Shown here in pieces: positions 1-13,500 of a stretch of DNA of 64,000 bases. The position numbers and the translations under genes are program-made. How positions within the stretch are numbered: position 1 is the stretch's first letter; every line of letters begins with the position of its first letter. This DNA is from Lepidodermella squamata (taxonomy: Eukaryota > Gastrotricha): NCBI GenBank assembly GCA_047495785.1, contig JBLDXI010000004.1, positions 1,116,001-1,180,000 on the forward strand, given 5' to 3'. Under the pieces are notes generated by a model. The model did no database searches. It was not told the origin of the DNA and worked only from the letters and a program-made list of their open reading frames with translations.

Positions 1-3000
1 CGGTTTTTTTCAAGTTCAATAAAAACCGCGGTTTTACGTAAACAGACAAATCCGACGGTTAGACAGTAAGACATCACCAGGAATGTGTCGTCCTAGCTGA
101 AATTGTTAGCGCAAAGATCAGGAGTTGCGTTGGTTATGATAATCAGCTTTGATTCTAAGCGTGAAGGATCATTTGCCAAGTAAGATTCGGCAAAATTCGA
201 ACAAAATCAATCATTCACTGTATAATCGATAATCGATAACCGATACTCCCAGTGTGAAAACAGATGCGCTCAGTGTGTTCAGCGCCTCAGATTACCCCTA
301 GTATTCAACTATCTCCAAATAATTCACAAAACTAACGAAAATATCGCAAAATCAAAATTCACTTCCGCTTTCTTAATTGTTGAGCGGATAATTGGAAAAA
401 AATTTTTCAAAGGAATCGGCAAAACCGCGTCTTTTGATCGCAAAATCCCCTTAGAAATCGATGATTTTGCGCTTAAGCCGACCAACGAGAAATAAATTCC
501 TATACAGAGTACTACGCACTATAAACAGCACTACGCGCGCATAATATTATAAGATATATACTTATTTGAAATATCTGTATAAACCCCAACCCTGTTGAAA
601 ATGCATATTTACTACGCAGGTCAACGGACACCAGCGACTGAAATCGGATTACTCCTTACCTCAACCGTCTTGTTACCGCGGTCTGGGACCGATTGGATAG
701 CGCAAATCATGGTAGCACCCGCATATTTGCTATTTTATAAGAAGTATGCGCTTCATTCAACTTGTTACAGGTGAAATAAGGGCTCTGCCGCGTAAGGTAA
801 GGTGAATAGCCCAGTTTTGAAGCTCGATTTTGAGCTTAAAATATGATTATCCATCAAGGCGAAAAATTCGTAGATAAGTTGTCGTGGTTCATGCTGTTTT
901 CTTTTTTGAAACCTTCTTCTCAATCTTCTCTCCTGTTTGAATACAAAAACTTATGGTGCAGCCATGGGTTTTTTCAAGATAAGTGCCATGAAAGATGAAA
1001 AATCCTCACTTTCTCTTCGATTCGGACTTGAATCGGATGTGGAGGGAAAATACCTTTAAACCGTTTTCAGAATTGTCATAGCTATCACAGATCTTGAGAA
1101 AATTAGCTGTTTTTCTTTTTTTTAATGCTTTATTTATTTATTTATTATTTATTTATTTATTTGAAAGCTCATACGCCCAAGAGAGGGCAGCTTGACAATG
1201 TTAAGGAAAACAACATATAATTGCAGGACAAGTTCAGATTATAGGACAGGAAAGGTGTAGTAGGAGAAAACAAAGTTATAGATCAGACACTCGATCAATT
1301 CTGTTCTGATGTAACTGAGCAACAAAATCGCAACAAGAATCGTTAAGTATATCTTGTGTAAAAAATCAATGTCAGCATGTTTGCGAAGTTCGGAGTCCAA
1401 GCTGCTTTCAGGCCCGAATGTATACCTAACGGTCCCACTATGGGTCTAAGGGTCCCACCTGCGGTTTTCTTGTGGTTTTCAGGTCTGAACCTCTTGAGGA
1501 CCCTCACTGGCCTTGGCCCCACCTCCCGGACAAAAAAGTTTGAGTAAATTAACATTGTAAATTCCTGTATTTTGGTGTGAATTGCAGTTTATTCTGGTAT
1601 TTTCATGTCAGCAAATCAGGAACCAGCTCAGCGATCCGGAATTCAGCGTTGTAAAACAGGGTTTTTCGTTTTTCGGCCGAGAAACTTCATGTAAATTCGT
1701 GTAAACCCTGAAATTCGGTCATGTAAACTCATGGATCTTCGTCCTTCAGTTATTTCTTCGATGTATTTCAATGGAAGCTGTACGATTTCTCGTCTGAAAC
1801 ATCCTCACATGATTTTACATCCTGAAAACGACGTTGTATTCTCATGTAGGAAGATCGATCGAATAAAAAGTAAATAAATTTTTAAAACTAGCAAAACAGG
1901 CGGGCGCAAGCGCCCGCCAATGTATTTATACTTCCTATTGAAAGCGTAATACTGCCTGAAACCCCTCAATGAATGTTAACGACCGTGTTTCTCATTCTTA
2001 ATATCACTCTTGAGTAAGTAACTTGAAGCATTGCGTTAAATTTCCCTAAGGCTGCGGAATAAGACTCCAGCTATTGAGTATCCCCTTATATCTGGAAGTG
2101 AGCGCGAGCATCTTTCGATGATCAACTCAAGATCAACTCGAAATCAAGAAAAATATGCATACCTTATACTTCCTAATCTCTAATTTATTGACATGGCACA
2201 TGTTCAGAGAATTAGCAATCAATAACGAAATGGAGAGTTCACGTAAGTATCTTCATCCATGTTCATTCATTCAAGTCCATGTTTCTTTTTTCTTTACTTC
2301 CGTCCGTCTCTTGGTTGACGACTTGATAGAACATTTGAGAGATCTTGAGCGGACTTTTTCGAGAAAATAAGCACAGCCGTAGGTGCAATTCCTTGACGAT
2401 TCATTGAGATGACTGAAACATGATGTACAATCTTGCCTCGTAGAATGGATCAATCAATCTGATTTCTTTCATCAGAGTAGTCTACACTACTTGAGATGAA
2501 ATTTCGGTTCTCCGTAGCAAACAGCATTTGATAGACAGTTGCCAGTGTTCCAAGCGAATTGCGCCATTATGGCCATTATGACACGTTGGTTTTAGAGCCA
2601 TAGTCATTGCATCTTTAATCACAATCCTGAGAACTGAGTAGAGAAGGTGATGCATTGACTCATGTTATTTCAATGCTATTTACCTCATATCCTCTAAAGT
2701 TTTCAGAAGAACTTCATCGTCACCTTCTTTCTTCCTTTCAGATGTTAAAGGTAAAATGATGCTCTCAACTCTCTAAGATAGATCAAATGTTAAACAACAG
2801 CTCATGCAATCATAGCTTAGTCAACTATTGAAAGATACTACTCTGCGGCTTAGATCATAACAGCAGTTCAAGATTCATTCCGTCTCACATGATAATCAAT
2901 CCAAGAAAGTATCAGACATAAGATCTATGATAGAAAGAACGAAGAACACAACTTTAACGATAGTGACAACGACTGCCCTGGTCAAGGCTTGTAACAGCTC

Positions 3001-4559
3001 CTCCTAAGGTTGATGAATCAAGACTCAATGATTTAGGTAGCCAATGCTTACTGGCAACACCGAACCGGAAGCTAAGCATTCTTATACTGATAATAATGAT
3101 AAAGAAGTTCGCAGTGCAAAATGTGCAGAACGCAGAACGCAGACCATGGCCCGCGCGTCCTCGTCGCTTAGGGCGCGCAACCTGAAAACCTGTGATTTGC
3201 TCGCGTTATTTAATTTTCACACGAATTAAATATTTTAATTTTGTCATCGACAATTAATATTTTAATAAAAGAAAAAATATAAATTAATGCGTTTGATAAT
3301 TTTATAAGAGAGAATACTCTGACATTAGGTTTTTAAATTTTGGCGCGAAACCCGGACCCTTACGTTTTTTATGTTGTTGATTCAGTCGATATTCAGTTTC
3401 GCACCCTTTTTCTTGTGCGTAAGCGTCTATCCTTAATTATGTCTAAGGTAAACAAGCAAGGCGGCGTAATCGCTGAGAGATTTGAATTCGTTTCCAACTG
3501 AGCTGTCCCCGTTTCCAGGACAACCTGGCTGCTTGACGTCTGTCTGAAGCAGAGCTGTTGACCCTAGGGCCAGACAAAGCAAAGCCGAACGATAATACGG
3601 CTCTCCTATCAGCACGTTGGCAGGTGTTTCAATCGCCATGGTAATACAGCAGTTAGCAATAACTGGGAGTAAGCTCTACAGTAATTATCGTAGAATCCGA
3701 AAATCGATACGCAGATATCAATACAGCTTAGATTTTGGTTAAATAAATAAACTTTTTTAAGCTCAGTTCTCAGCCACAACAGCAGCTATAGCTAGAAGCC
3801 AGGCTAACAGGAAATCCTTGAGAAGAGAAAATCATTTGATTGGACACCATTTGCGAAAAACGGTGGAAAATAAATAATTGTAACTAGTTATTCATTGAAA
3901 CGAACGGCGATTTAATTTTACGAGCTCGCCGTCGTCTGTTTTTCACTGCGCACACCGGCACGCGACTTTTCAAGTGTGGCTGTCCACTGTCCAGTTCCAG
4001 GAAAACAGCTGCGCAACTCATTTGGGCGAGTGGTATATAGGTCATTTGGGGTGATGGTGTTTTTAAAGCTGGTTTCAGCACATTTCTCCTGTTTTTCCAG
4101 TAGACCCGAAAAATCGGACAAGAAAAGGTTCGATATTTACCGAAGTGAATCTATGGATTTCTGCTTACCGTACTGCCCGGAAAAAAAACATATATGACAT
4201 ATATTTTTTCAAACGTTGATGAACCGTAACGTTGATTTGAAACGTAAATGTTAGATATTTCTTGTGTAGTCCGTGCCTAATTGCGTCCATTTTGTGTTCA
4301 TTTTTTCCTTCAAATCATAATAAAATGGAATATGCTTCAAAACTGCACTCAATCGAGACAAAACACGGACTTGAACTCTTCAACACGCGCCGAAAAAAAC
4401 ACGTGGCACGTGACACGGTCCATCGCACCACAAAGAATGACGCCGTAAAAATTATCAAAAACAACAACAACACCGTCATTGACGATTCATTCGATTTACA
4501 TTTTTCAGAATTCATATCGTGAATTTTTAATTTATTTTTTCCAAGGCTCATTCGATCAG
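1..4559. other. No supported gene; AT-rich flank with repeat debris
   Basis: Only short open frames without family features are seen here. Visible structure is a run of TTTA tetranucleotides at about 1129-1162, a repeat copy at about 1355-1535 that matches 18600-18790, and a perfect 9-bp-stem GC-rich hairpin at 1899-1918 in an otherwise AT-rich setting. The last few hundred bases should include the promoter of gene I, but no clear TATA box was identified. Confidence 0.5.
1355..1535. repeat. Dispersed repeat, copy 1 (pair with 18600-18790)
   Basis: This stretch matches 18600-18790 in the same orientation over most of its length. Shared words include TCAATGTCA, TGTTTGCGAAGTTCGG, CCAAGCTGCTTTCAGGCCCG and CTGGCCTTGGCCCCA. 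It carries the core word AAGGGTCCCACCTGCGG, which also occurs in several short hAT-type elements in the window. It has no coding potential. I did not resolve its ends or target duplication. Confidence 0.7.
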
Positions 4560-7500
4560 ATGGTTTCGTATCACTTTGCTGTGCTGCTAACCCTATTACT
4601 GGCGTCAAGTGAACCGGCTTCCGGTAAAGAATTGAACTGGGTTCGCTGCTTCTCGCAGTTCAGCAACCGATTCACCAACTGCGTACCAGCTGCCAATGGC
4701 TGTAATCCACTCACCGAATACCAGGTTTTCAAGGATTTACTTACATGCCGTAACATGATGATTGTTGAATTTTTCACCAACTAGTGGGGCGGCATTTTTC
4801 GAACAACTGGCGTCTGCAACACTGGGGTTAGTTTTATTCTTCAGTTTTTTCTTTTTAATCAATGCCATGTTTTGTCTAAAGAATGCCCGAATGTGCTACA
4901 AATACGAGGCTCTCACTCCGTTTTGCGTACCTGGTAACATTGGCTGTAACAACCCGGGTGATATGAATGTTTCCCTTTTTCCATTTTTTCAAGTTTTTAA
5001 ATCTTATTTTTCTGTTTTTTTTTACGTCGTTGATCTAATACGATTCTTGTATTTCAGACGTTCTGGTTCAACGATCAGAATGCGACGTTGAGTTTAAAAT
5101 ACAACCTCAACGAATGCGAGAAAAAGAAAGCTGCATTCGACGTAAGATTTCAGGAAACTTGATCATTGCGGCGATATGATGCTTTCAATTTGTATCATTC
5201 AAGAATTTAAAATTCAGGCGCTGTACGTCGAACAACGTCATCAAGACTTGTGTTCCGGATCCGTATTCCTGCCCAAACAACTGGGTGTGCAATTTGCGCC
5301 GTTGTGGATATCGTATTTTTGATTATCGGTTTCGTTTCGCCTACAGGTTACTGAATCAACTGTGTATCTCGGTCTCGTCTTATGCACCGATGGATCAGGT
5401 TTGTGAAATTGATGTATTTTATCCATAGACAACTCCATACAGATCGGAAACTAGCGATCTTCCTATAGTAAATAAATTCACACCAAAACGTGAAAACGTA
5501 GGCACGCGACCTTTATTTTTATTCACCCATCGCTCTATCCACCCATTGTAATTTTTTCGATTTTTAATTAGTTCCTAAAATTACCAGAGGAAATCTTTCA
5601 TTTCCCACAGATTTCAAAAAAATATTCCGGAATACTAGAAGCACTACTCTATCGAATGAGTCCCGTCTCACTAGACGGTTCTTCTTTCTAACTTTTTTAA
5701 ACTTTTCTTGAAGTTGGTCACTTTTACATCGCCATCGCCATTTATCGCCATTTTAAAAGTCTTTCATGACGGTAAACTTCTTTATACAATTTTTTGAAAA
5801 TTTCAGAAAAATCATTTTATCCACGATTAGAATTTTCTCTATCCGGCAATATAAAACTTCTCCAACTTTCCGATTTTTTTCAACTTGGTAAAATTCTCAT
5901 GTAGCTAGTTCTCCTTCAGATAACGAAAAGTGACCAATGGGTCCAAAGTCCATTCCAAAGGTCCAAAAAAAAATTGAATACCAAGTTGAAAAAAATCGGA
6001 AAATCGGTAAATAAAATTATTGGAGAAGTTTTATATTGCCGGATAGAGAAAATTCTAATCGTGGATAAAATGATTTTTCTAAAATTTTCGCACATTTCCC
6101 CACCCGCCGGTGTTTCCTCCGCGCGCGCGCTCCTATTGGCTGGGCCTTGTTGCGCAACAACTAAGATAATTACAGCCTTCGTGCGCGCGCGCACGGATGA
6201 GAGCAAAGACGGCTGCGCCCGCCCCCTCAGATTCGGTGATTTAAAGAAGGAGCTGAGCTCAAAAAGGAGCTGAGCTCTAACGAAGCTGAGCTCCCTGAAT
6301 ACCGCGCGCGGTCAAGTCAAAGGCCAAGTTCATGGAACAATGTCGGTTTTAATACCAAAATATAGATCGTTCAATTCTCTATCGACTGAATATAGGTTTG
6401 TCGCTCGAAAACTAAACAGAAAAAAGTTAAGTTGGTAAATAAATTAATGCCATTTGCGCGCACTCTCAAGCGATATGCACACTTAAATACGCAATCTAGC
6501 ATGGGCGTAAAACCTTTTCTGATTGATTTTTTCCATCGAGAAATCTACATTCGATCGATAGAGAATTGAACGATCTATATTTTGGTAGTAAAACCGACAT
6601 TGTTCCATGAACTTGGCCTTTGACTTGACCGTGCGCGGTATTCAGGGAGCTCAGCTCCGTTAGAGCTCAGCTCCATTGAGCTCAGCTCCTTTTTGAGCTC
6701 AGCTCCTTCTTTAAATCACCAAGTACGGAGCGCTGAGTCAGCGAAATGGTTTCTTGACAACATTTTGGATTATCATGTATTTTGTTCTTATTTGCCTATC
6801 GATTGAATAGAAAATAAAAAATGGGGCGCGCGCTAAATTCAAATTTTACCTAACAAATTGCAAAAGCGCGCACCGATGGCACGAGCTATTTTTTGTGAAT
6901 TTGGGGTAATTTCATCAAAATATAGCTTGAGACTCTAGCCATTTGATTATTTTCGCGCTACATCGAATTGATTGAAAAATGTTGATTGAAAAAAGTTTGT
7001 GCGTTTGAAAAGTTACCGCTCATCACCGGAGCCGATTATAATATGAAGTGGATGTAAAATTCCTTAGAATGATCAAAACTCAAGCGTTTCTAAAAATGTA
7101 GAAAAATTGCGATTTCATAAAAGCGACATAATATCATGATGAACCATGGTTGCGCGATTTTATTTTGCTTGGATAAATTTTTGAGCACCCTGTCGATTGT
7201 AAGGCATCATCATTTCTTGCATATCTTCATGATTTGCAATTTCTTGAAACTTGGTACTAATTGAAAATGTAGGTACTCTCGATGCGTGCGCTTCACATGA
7301 AATACTGGACTTGTTCAATTCGGGCTAGCTGACTTGTGGTTTTCTTGTGATTTTGCAGCGCGCGCGTAGAAAGCTGCAATCATTTGTTGCGCAATAAATG
7401 CGCGCAACGTGCGGTTACGCGTAAATTTAACCAGCCAATAGGAATGCGCGCGCGGAGGAAACACCGGCGGATGGGGAAATGTGCAAAATTTTCAAAAAAT

Positions 7501-10500
7501 TGTATAAAGAAGTTTACCGTCATGAAAGACTTTTAAAATGGCGATTGAAACCATAGCTTCTAAGTTCGGGAAATCAGGAAATACCGTATTTCATCCAATA
7601 GTAGCCATGGCTATCATGTTTTTCTAACTCAAAAATAGTCAAATGAAATTGGGCAATTATTCGAGGGGATTATTATTGGAGCTAGGTTGCTATTACAATT
7701 GGTCGAGGCTATGTGCATCCCCTAAAAAAGGTACAACTAAGTTGCTATGTCTACCCGGTGGGTACAAGTAAATTGCTATGTGTACCCACCTCAGAATATG
7801 CTGAAATAATATCAAAAACGATGGGAAAACATGTGAAATCGGCTATTAGAACATATCAGATTTATAGTGCGTTCACAAACTACTTCGGAGACTGACCGCT
7901 TCGGAGAGCGAAGTACAAACTTCGGAGAGAAATAGCGAAACTTAGGCGGCCTTGTCATTGATCAGTGGCATTTTCTACGCGCGCGCGCAGCGTGACGACG
8001 GAAGTTTCTATTGTTCCCTGCCGATGTTTGGCCGCGCGCTCACATGCAACGCTCGGGTATGGCTCCTACTCAGGGTCAATGCAATTTTTTTCCATTTAAC
8101 CTTAATTCTCCAAATTGTTTGCATAACGAGACGCGCCTTCTGATGAGGATAAAAACAAGCTGAATTTCAGCGCTAAGTTCACCAGATTGTGTGCGCGCCT
8201 ATTGTTCAAACTTCGGCCGCTTTGGCCGAAGTGCGCGCGTTTGTGAACGAAAATCTAAACTTCGGGCAGCGATTGCGCAACTTCGGGGCCTGTTACGAAA
8301 TTCGGAGGCCGAAAACTTCGGACGCCTCTTCGAAGTAGTTAGTGAACTAATAGTGCATTAGGCTGCGATCTTGGTAGCGCCTTATGCCATCTTTAATCAT
8401 CGCGTCTAATTGCTGAACACGTGATCAAGCAATGATAATTGCAGCGAGAATAGAAAAGAAATCCACACCACGACGCCATTTCACTGTTAGGGCCCGAGCC
8501 CGATTTCGGCCCGTACGCGCTCCGGCCGGCCCATACGCAGACGGGTAGCATTGATTTGCCACTCCGCGCTCGGGCCGGTTTAAAACATGCCCGTATGCGA
8601 CGTTTACTGTAAATTTAATAAATTCGAGAGAATCACGCTTCACCGCACACGGGCCGGCCAAGGTGCCAGCCCGAGCACGGCGGAGAACAATGGGATCCAG
8701 TGCTATTGTTCAGCGCCGTACTCGGGCCGCCGGGCTCGGGCCGGGTCTTGGTTAAATTTTCGGGGTGGGCGTTGGTTGTAGGATGGCCCGAGCCCGGCGA
8801 CCCAATCCCGACGACCCGATTTCAGAGGCCCGAGCCCGGCGGCCCGAGTACGGCGCTGAACAATAGCACTGGATCCCATTGTTCTCCGCCGTGCTCGGGC
8901 TGGCACCTTGGCCGGCCCGTGTGCGGTGAAGCGTGATTCTCTCGAATTTATTAAATTTACAGTAAACGTCGCATACGGGCATGTTTTAAACCGGCCCGAG
9001 CGCGGAGTGGTAAAGTGCCATTACCCGACCGCGTACGGGCTGACCCGAACGCGTTCGGGCCGAATTCGGGCTCGGGCCCCAACATCACTATTTCAAATTG
9101 AAATATGGTAGCTTTTTCCAAATAAACTTGCTTCAAAAACCGCGCCGATTTTGGAGAGGCGCTCAAACAGTTTCGTAAGGAAACTTACCAACGTAACAGG
9201 CATCCGAAGTTGCGCAATCGCTGCCCGAAGTTTAATTTAAACAGCCCGACGTCATTTTCAATAATAATATAATAATAATAGTTTTATTTAGCCTCTCCTA
9301 GACTGCACGTCATTATACCGTTTCCGGTTTTGAAGAGGGCGAAGGCAGGCAAAGATTGATAATTAATCCTTACCCACCCCCACAGTTGAAGATTCTGCTT
9401 TTTCCGAAAAATTCATAATTATCAATCGAGTTAACAATCATGCGCCATTCATCTTTTTCAAAGGATGCGAGTTCAGCTAATTGTAAATCAGGAATAATTT
9501 TAGTTTCAAATTTATTTTCGCCGGGTTTTTTCTTATCACCTTTTTTCTTTGTGACCTTATCCTTTTTGTCTTTCTTAATGTTAGATTTCTTTTTCCGGCG
9601 TATTTCCTTAGTGAGTCCTACTTTAATCAAACTCCTATGCACTCCGTTTATCCACCTGGTCCGGGGTCTTCCTCTGGGTGCAAACCACCCGAACGGGGGC
9701 ATCCAGGTATAAATTTTATTTATTAGACCTTTTTCATCGTAATCACGTGATCTAACAATGTGTCCTAAATATCTTAAGCGTTGTTTTTCGACTATGCGAC
9801 TCACTTCAATGAGCCCTCCGCATAGAGCCAGCCTAATATCGATATTTGGAATGTAGTCCATTAGGTGGACACCTACTATTGATCGAAGCCATCGATACTC
9901 TATTGTATTCAGCCTATTTTCTTGGGCTATCGAGATGTTCCATGATTCACAGGCGTAAATGATGGTAGGTATTATCACGCAAGTTAGGACCTTTAATTTT
10001 GTCGATATGGAATCCTGATTCTTATTGCACATAAACTTATTCATAGCCCCGAATACACTACCAGCCTTAGAGATCCTATAATTTAATTCCTCGTCAATTT
10101 TGCCATCGCTGGTGATAATACTGCCTAGATATTTGAATTTGGTAACTTTTTCAAGTTTTTTACCATTTAGTTCTAATTCGTATTTGCAGGTTGCTGTCTC
10201 GTCCTTAGCGATAATCATATATTGGGTTTTAGCAACGTTAATTTTAAGTCCTAATTCGGTGCATTCTAAGTCAAATATTTTTAGCAACCGTGAGATTTCG
10301 TCATGATTCATGCCCAATAGAGTTCCATCGTCCGCGAATGCAAGTAAATTCAGAAAATCCTCGTCACTAATTGGAAAACCGACTTTTTCCTCCGATAATT
10401 GTTCGCAGATTTTGTTAAAAGTTGCAATAAATAATAAAGGTGACAGCGGACATCCTTGCCTAAGACCCCTAGTTACATAGAAAAAATCTGAAAGTTCAGA

Positions 10501-13500
10501 GTCAACCTTAACTGCTACTTTGTTCACCTTATAAAGACTTTGTATAGCTTCAATTAGACTGGAATCCACACCCATGTTTTTGAGGGCTGTCCAGACCTTT
10601 TCTCTGTCGACCAGATCATAGGCTTTTTCGAGGTCGATAAAAACTAAATGCAATTCTTTTTTGAAGAATATTATTTTTTCTATAATTTGTCGAAGTACAA
10701 ATATGCAGTCTCTAGTGCCCTTTAGAGGTTGAAAACCGAATTGTAGTTTCGAGATTTTTGATCCTATCAATGCTCTCAATTTTCTTTCCAGAATAATGGC
10801 ATAAAGTTTACCTACTACACTTAGTAGACTAATACCTCGGTAATTTTGACACTTACATTTTTCGCCCTTATTTTTGTAAATTGGGGTAATTATGGCAGTT
10901 GACCATTCCTCAGGGACCATTTTTTCGCTCCAGGCTTGGTTCAGAATTTTGCTGAGCCATTTAATATTGGTTTCACTTAGGGCTTTAATCATTTCAGGTC
11001 GGATTTCGTCGATCCCCGGGGCCTTCCCATTTTTCATGTGGTCAATAGCGTTCTTAATTTCGGTTAGCGTAATTTCAGTCAAGCTCGGGTTTTCAGGGGG
11101 AATATTTGGTTCAGGGTTATCAGGCTCATTTTCAAGCCCTTGTAAAAGTTCCATAAAATAGTTTTTCATTACGTCCAAAATTTCGTCGATACCGTTGGTA
11201 AGGGAGCCGTCCTCTTTTTCAAGCGGGTGGGCTTCACTTTTTTCCTTATTTTCTCCCCTCAGCCTTTTGATTTCCAACCAGAATTTTTTGATATTTTCAT
11301 AGTCCAACGGATTTTCTATCATTTTGTCTAATTCAGAAAATTCAGATTGATCCTTCAGTACCTTTAAACGTTCAAGGGCATGATTTTTTTCATTTCTAGC
11401 AATGGTATAATGTTCTCGGTCTATGCGGCCCTTGGTATAATTTTTGAAATTTTCTTTACCTTTTTGGATGATTTGGTTTGCTAATGGGGTCCGCCAGGCG
11501 GGTTTTTCACTTACGGTACCAATTTTTCGTTCCCCACAGGTGGTTCTAGCGGCATCTAGCAGGTTAGATTTAGTGTTTACCCAGGTATCATCTATTGATT
11601 TGGGCTTATTTTCACTGCTCGAGGCTATCGTTGTCAAATTATTGTTAAACTTTTCACTGAATTCCTCTTTCCTCAGCAGTTGATGTTTTATAGATTTTTT
11701 TATTTCAACTCGTTTTCTATTTAGATTTGGGCAATTTATAACACCTCGAACGAGCCTATGATCTGAGTCTAGGATGGAATTTTCTTGTATGTCACAATTC
11801 AGAAACTTGTTTTTATCCTCTTTATCTACCAAAATGTAGTCTAAAAAAGACCTACGCTCTGTCTTGCCGCTGCCCCTTTGCCAGGTGTAACCAATATTTG
11901 GAAAAAATGTGTTGACAAAGCATAGATTATTGCTATTTGCAAATTCCAGCCATAAATTGCCTTTATCGTTTCCGATAATGTCGCTGTAAGGGCCTACAGA
12001 TTTGGAATTTTTCGCGCTCAAAATTCGGCCGTTCAAATCACCCATTATAATAGTAGTTCCTTTTTTCGAGTTTAAACGCGAGTATTCTTGTTGCAGGACT
12101 TGGAGGAAAGCGTCTAGAGATTTAGTACAACTATTTGCTGGTGCGTAAACAGATATTATATTATACATATCGCGATTTACTTTTAGTCGAGCCGATATAA
12201 TGCGTTCATTGATGTTTTTAACCTCGATTACAAGTACGTGTTTACGCCGACGCACATAAATGCCTGTTCCTGATTGAGCCCTACCATCATTTACGCCGCT
12301 ATAGTAAAGTGTACCATGTCTAAGATTTATATGGCCTTGGCCTTTTAAGCAGAGCTCTTGCACAGCCACTGCGTCATATAAACAAAATTCGTGATTCGCC
12401 TCTTCTTGTTTCTTATTTAAGGTGGTTGTATTTATAGTGCAAATTTTAAAATGAATATTTTGACTAGAATTTTCATCCGAAATTTTTGACTGGCGCAGGA
12501 TTGTTTTACTCTTACTTTTTTGCCGATTCTTTAGTATTTTTTTGCCCTTCTTCGCGTTGCCTTCGTCCTCTTCATGAGTTTCATCACAGCTAGTAGAAAG
12601 CACAAGTAGATCGTCATCATTTAGGTCTGTCAGCAGTTCGTATCGGTTTTTGCATGAGGGTGGGTTCCGGTCCTACCAACGCCTGCCGCCTTGGCCGCCG
12701 CCTTGCCCGGCGTATCCCCATCCGCCACGGCCTTGATTGTTGTAGATGCCGTTGTAGCCATTGTTGTTGTTCCGGTAACTGCCGTTACCGGAGTAATTGC
12801 GGTTGTTCGGTCGGTACTGCTGTTGGTGGTGGTTCCGTTGGTGGAGATACTCGCCGTCTTCGTCAGGGTTCGGGCAGTGGTACTGAAGATGACCAAAGCC
12901 CCCGCATTTGTAACACTGTGGTTGCCCCGTTCGTTCCGGTTCAGGTTTGTAGTCTTCGTTTGGCTGATGTACCTGCACGAGTTCTTTTGCGAGCGAACAA
13001 TAACTAGTGAGCAGCGTTTTTCCTTGAGTGATGTTTGCGCCTCTGATTTTGATGCCCTGGTATCCTTGGTCCTCAAGCGCCTTCTTCTCTACCTGAAGGA
13101 TTTCTTCGACGTCACGCATGTGCCCCGTCTTTACCGTACTCACTTTGAGCTCTGCCTTCCACGATTTCGCCTCTCGGAAGATCATTTCTCTCGACCTACG
13201 GGTGTCTTCGATAAGCTCGATGATCACCGTGCCGTTGGCCTTTCGTTCCTGAGGTCGCCATCTTGGTAGATTTTTTGGCAGTAGCTTTCGTACTTCTTCC
13301 TCCCAGTTTGCTTCAGGTAAACCGGTGATTTCGAGCCGGTCTTGATTCGCAATTTTTTCCACCAGGTGCTGTTTTCTCTCGGCCTCTGCCTCTCTTTGGT
13401 TCGTTGCGATACCAACCAGGACGTCGGTCTGGATGATGGAGACTGAGCGTCTCATCTTGTCTCGCAGTTCCACATTGTCTACCTCGTCGATGAGGGAGTT

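Larger units (their letters stand above)
5744..7545. mobile_element. Nested inverted-repeat transposon, non-autonomous
   Basis: The ends are inverted copies: ATCGCCATTTTAAAAGTC at 5744 pairs with its complement ending at 7545. The match continues inward across CATTTCCCC and CCGGTGTTTCCTCCGCGCGC (6091-6145 against about 7430-7490). The left arm is broken by a separate 276 bp element at 5805-6080. The centre holds a further palindromic unit at 6235-6720. No transposase frame is present. The whole unit lies in intron 6 of gene I. Confidence 0.75.

Noticed and set aside
1129-1162. TTTA-repeat tract as a CRISPR or minisatellite array
   Set aside because: A plain tetranucleotide microsatellite with no spacers.
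3040-3090. Possible 5S rRNA fragment (ACCGAACCGGAAGCTAAGC)
   Set aside because: Resembles a piece of the 5S internal box only loosely; flanking sequence does not fit the molecule.
3433-3639. Minus-strand frame with SALLCLALGSTALLQ and QPGCPGN, as a stray lectin-repeat exon
   Set aside because: The first Cys and the GCPGN end recall a half-repeat, but the second Cys is missing, no partner exons lie nearby and the frame has no clear splice sites.
8587-8982. Same 50-residue peptide encoded on both strands
   Set aside because: Explained by the palindrome at 8490-9079, not by a gene.
12654-13269. Long + strand frames opposite LINE ORF1
   Set aside because: Low-complexity mirror of ORF1 (Asn/Gly codons read backwards as Val/Ala/Leu). 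No independent motif.
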